A stretch of DNA of 6,667 nt, taken from assembly GCA_016219075.1 (NCBI GenBank), contig JACRCJ010000252.1:1-6667 (forward strand), read 5' to 3'. This document shows, piece after piece, positions 5,926-6,667 of the stretch (its first letter is position 1; each line of letters begins with the position of its first letter). The DNA is from Deltaproteobacteria bacterium (GTDB taxonomy: Bacteria; Desulfobacterota; GWC2-55-46). The notes beneath the pieces were generated by a model, which was not told the DNA's origin, made no database searches, and saw nothing but the letters and a program-made list of their open reading frames with translations. A program made the translations under genes and the position numbers.

Positions 5926-6570
5926 TCAATCCACAACCGTCACTTTTCCGTACATGACCTTGTGGATGAAGCATATGTAGTAGTACTCTCCCGTCTTATT
6001 GAAGGTATACTCCCAGGAGGCGCCGGGCTCAATGGTCGGGGAGAAGATGCCCCCGCTGCCGATAACCGGGACCGAAGCGAGGAGGTGGTCGACAGTGTCG
6101 TTGTTGACCCACCTGACGGTAGAGCCTTTTTTTATGATGATATTGCCGGGAGCAAACAAGTTTTTGACGCTTTCGGTAGAAACGGACTCAACGGTGTAGA
6201 CGCCGTTTTGAGTGGCAGGGGTAAGGGGTTTTGAGAGCTTCGATTCGAATATCCTGACCTTCACGCCTTTAAGGAGGCTTATGTCATCGGTCTGTTTTTT
6301 ATACTCGTCCGCCATGAACTCGGCCACGGTGAACATCGAATCCCTCTCGGCGGGCGCTATATTCGGACTGAACGCCTCATCCATCAGAGAGCCTACCTCC
6401 GAAGGTATCTTCCCCAGGTTCTTCCGGACGAGGATGGTCATCGTTTTGAAGTCCTTGGACTCAAGGGCGCGTTTGAACCTGCTGACGACCTCTGAGTCGG
6501 CAGCGATAGCATTGCCTGCATGGAAAAAAACAGCAAGAGACAGCAGAAACGCGGAGACGGTCGCCTTCAT
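5926..6570 (-). CDS. Exported cupredoxin-domain (blue copper) protein
   Basis: This is a 214-residue precursor with a Sec-type signal peptide: Met-Lys, a hydrophobic stretch (3-18), then AIA before a likely cut after Ala23. Residues about 25-125 are charged, probably helical, and match no domain I recognise. The C-terminal part (about 128-214) is a cupredoxin: FAPGNIIIKKGSTVRWVNND, then His162 and CFIHKVM with Cys200, His203 and Met206. These are the four type 1 copper ligands, and the C-x2-H-x2-M spacing matches amicyanin. The likely role is periplasmic electron transfer or copper binding; the partner is unknown. The ATG at 6570 is chosen over TTG 6657 and ATG 6582 because of GGAGG just before it and because it puts the signal peptide at the N-terminus. 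The gene is 246 bases from the hybrid kinase and same-strand, but the promoter between them argues against one operon. Confidence 0.88.
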   Translation of the reverse strand: MKATVSAFLLSLAVFFHAGNAIAADSEVVSRFKRALESKDFKTMTILVRKNLGKIPSEVGSLMDEAFSPNIAPAERDSMFTVAEFMADEYKKQTDDISLLKGVKVRIFESKLSKPLTPATQNGVYTVESVSTESVKNLFAPGNIIIKKGSTVRWVNNDTVDHLLASVPVIGSGGIFSPTIEPGASWEYTFNKTGEYYYICFIHKVMYGKVTVVD

Positions 6571-6667
6571 CCACCCCTCCATGAAGCGGTTCTCAGGAAT
6601 TGTTTTTAAGCGGCCTGCGGCGCTCCCGGCCCACGCCCCGGAAGGGCGGCGGTTCAAGCACAGTGGA
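6571..6667. other. Upstream region of the cupredoxin gene, to window edge
   Basis: GC-rich DNA with the ribosome-binding site near its left end. I see no convincing promoter hexamers and no gene start; the promoter may lie beyond the window. Confidence 0.4.
6576..6580 (-). promoter_or_regulatory. Ribosome-binding site of the cupredoxin gene
   Basis: GGAGG on the minus strand, extending to GGAGGGG, lies 5 bases before the ATG at 6570. It overlaps the alternative ATG at 6582 and so supports the 6570 start. Confidence 0.65.

Noticed and set aside
3546..5938. Shared 11-mer AATCCACAACC at about 3547 and 5928
   Set aside because: One copy lies in the 3' coding end of the cupredoxin (Val-Val-Asp), the flanks do not match, and a single 11-base match is not evidence of a repeat element.

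Overview
The window reads as a piece of a Gram-negative, environmental bacterial chromosome. Most of it is GC-rich, roughly 55-60% by eye. It carries two large sensor histidine kinases and a secreted copper protein, a style common in deltaproteobacterial (Desulfuromonadota-like) or Nitrospirota-like genomes. That lineage guess comes from gene style only and is weak. No RNA genes, CRISPR arrays, transposases or phage genes are visible.

Layout, left to right. Positions 1-166 are a leader with a 14-bp perfect palindrome next to a 7-bp tandem repeat. Positions 167-2485 (+) encode a membrane histidine kinase: seven N-terminal membrane segments, a periplasmic CHASE-like domain, an eighth membrane segment, a coiled coil, then HisKA and HATPase. 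It ends at a clear rho-independent terminator (2562-2593). Positions 2594-2797 hold three consecutive hairpins and no gene. Positions 2798-3430 (-) encode a beta-class carbonic anhydrase of the E. coli Can type, in DNA much more AT-rich than its surroundings. Positions 3431-3657 are non-coding. Positions 3658-5679 (-) encode a soluble PAS-PAS-HisKA-HATPase-REC hybrid kinase with a promoter candidate in the 5680-5925 gap. Positions 5926-6570 (-) encode an exported protein with a C-terminal blue-copper (cupredoxin) domain. The last 97 bases are its upstream region.

How the genes work together: the two kinases are both orphans, since no separate response regulator or output gene is adjacent. The membrane kinase would pass phosphate to an unlinked regulator. 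The hybrid kinase passes it to its own REC domain and then to an unlinked phosphotransfer protein or regulator. The carbonic anhydrase looks like a standalone housekeeping or acquired gene, not a partner of the kinases. The cupredoxin is probably a periplasmic electron carrier or copper-binding protein. I see no convincing multi-gene novel system. The most interesting points are the compositionally foreign carbonic anhydrase with hairpins at its 3' end, the unnamed seven-helix sensor module, and the uncharacterised N-terminal half of the cupredoxin protein.
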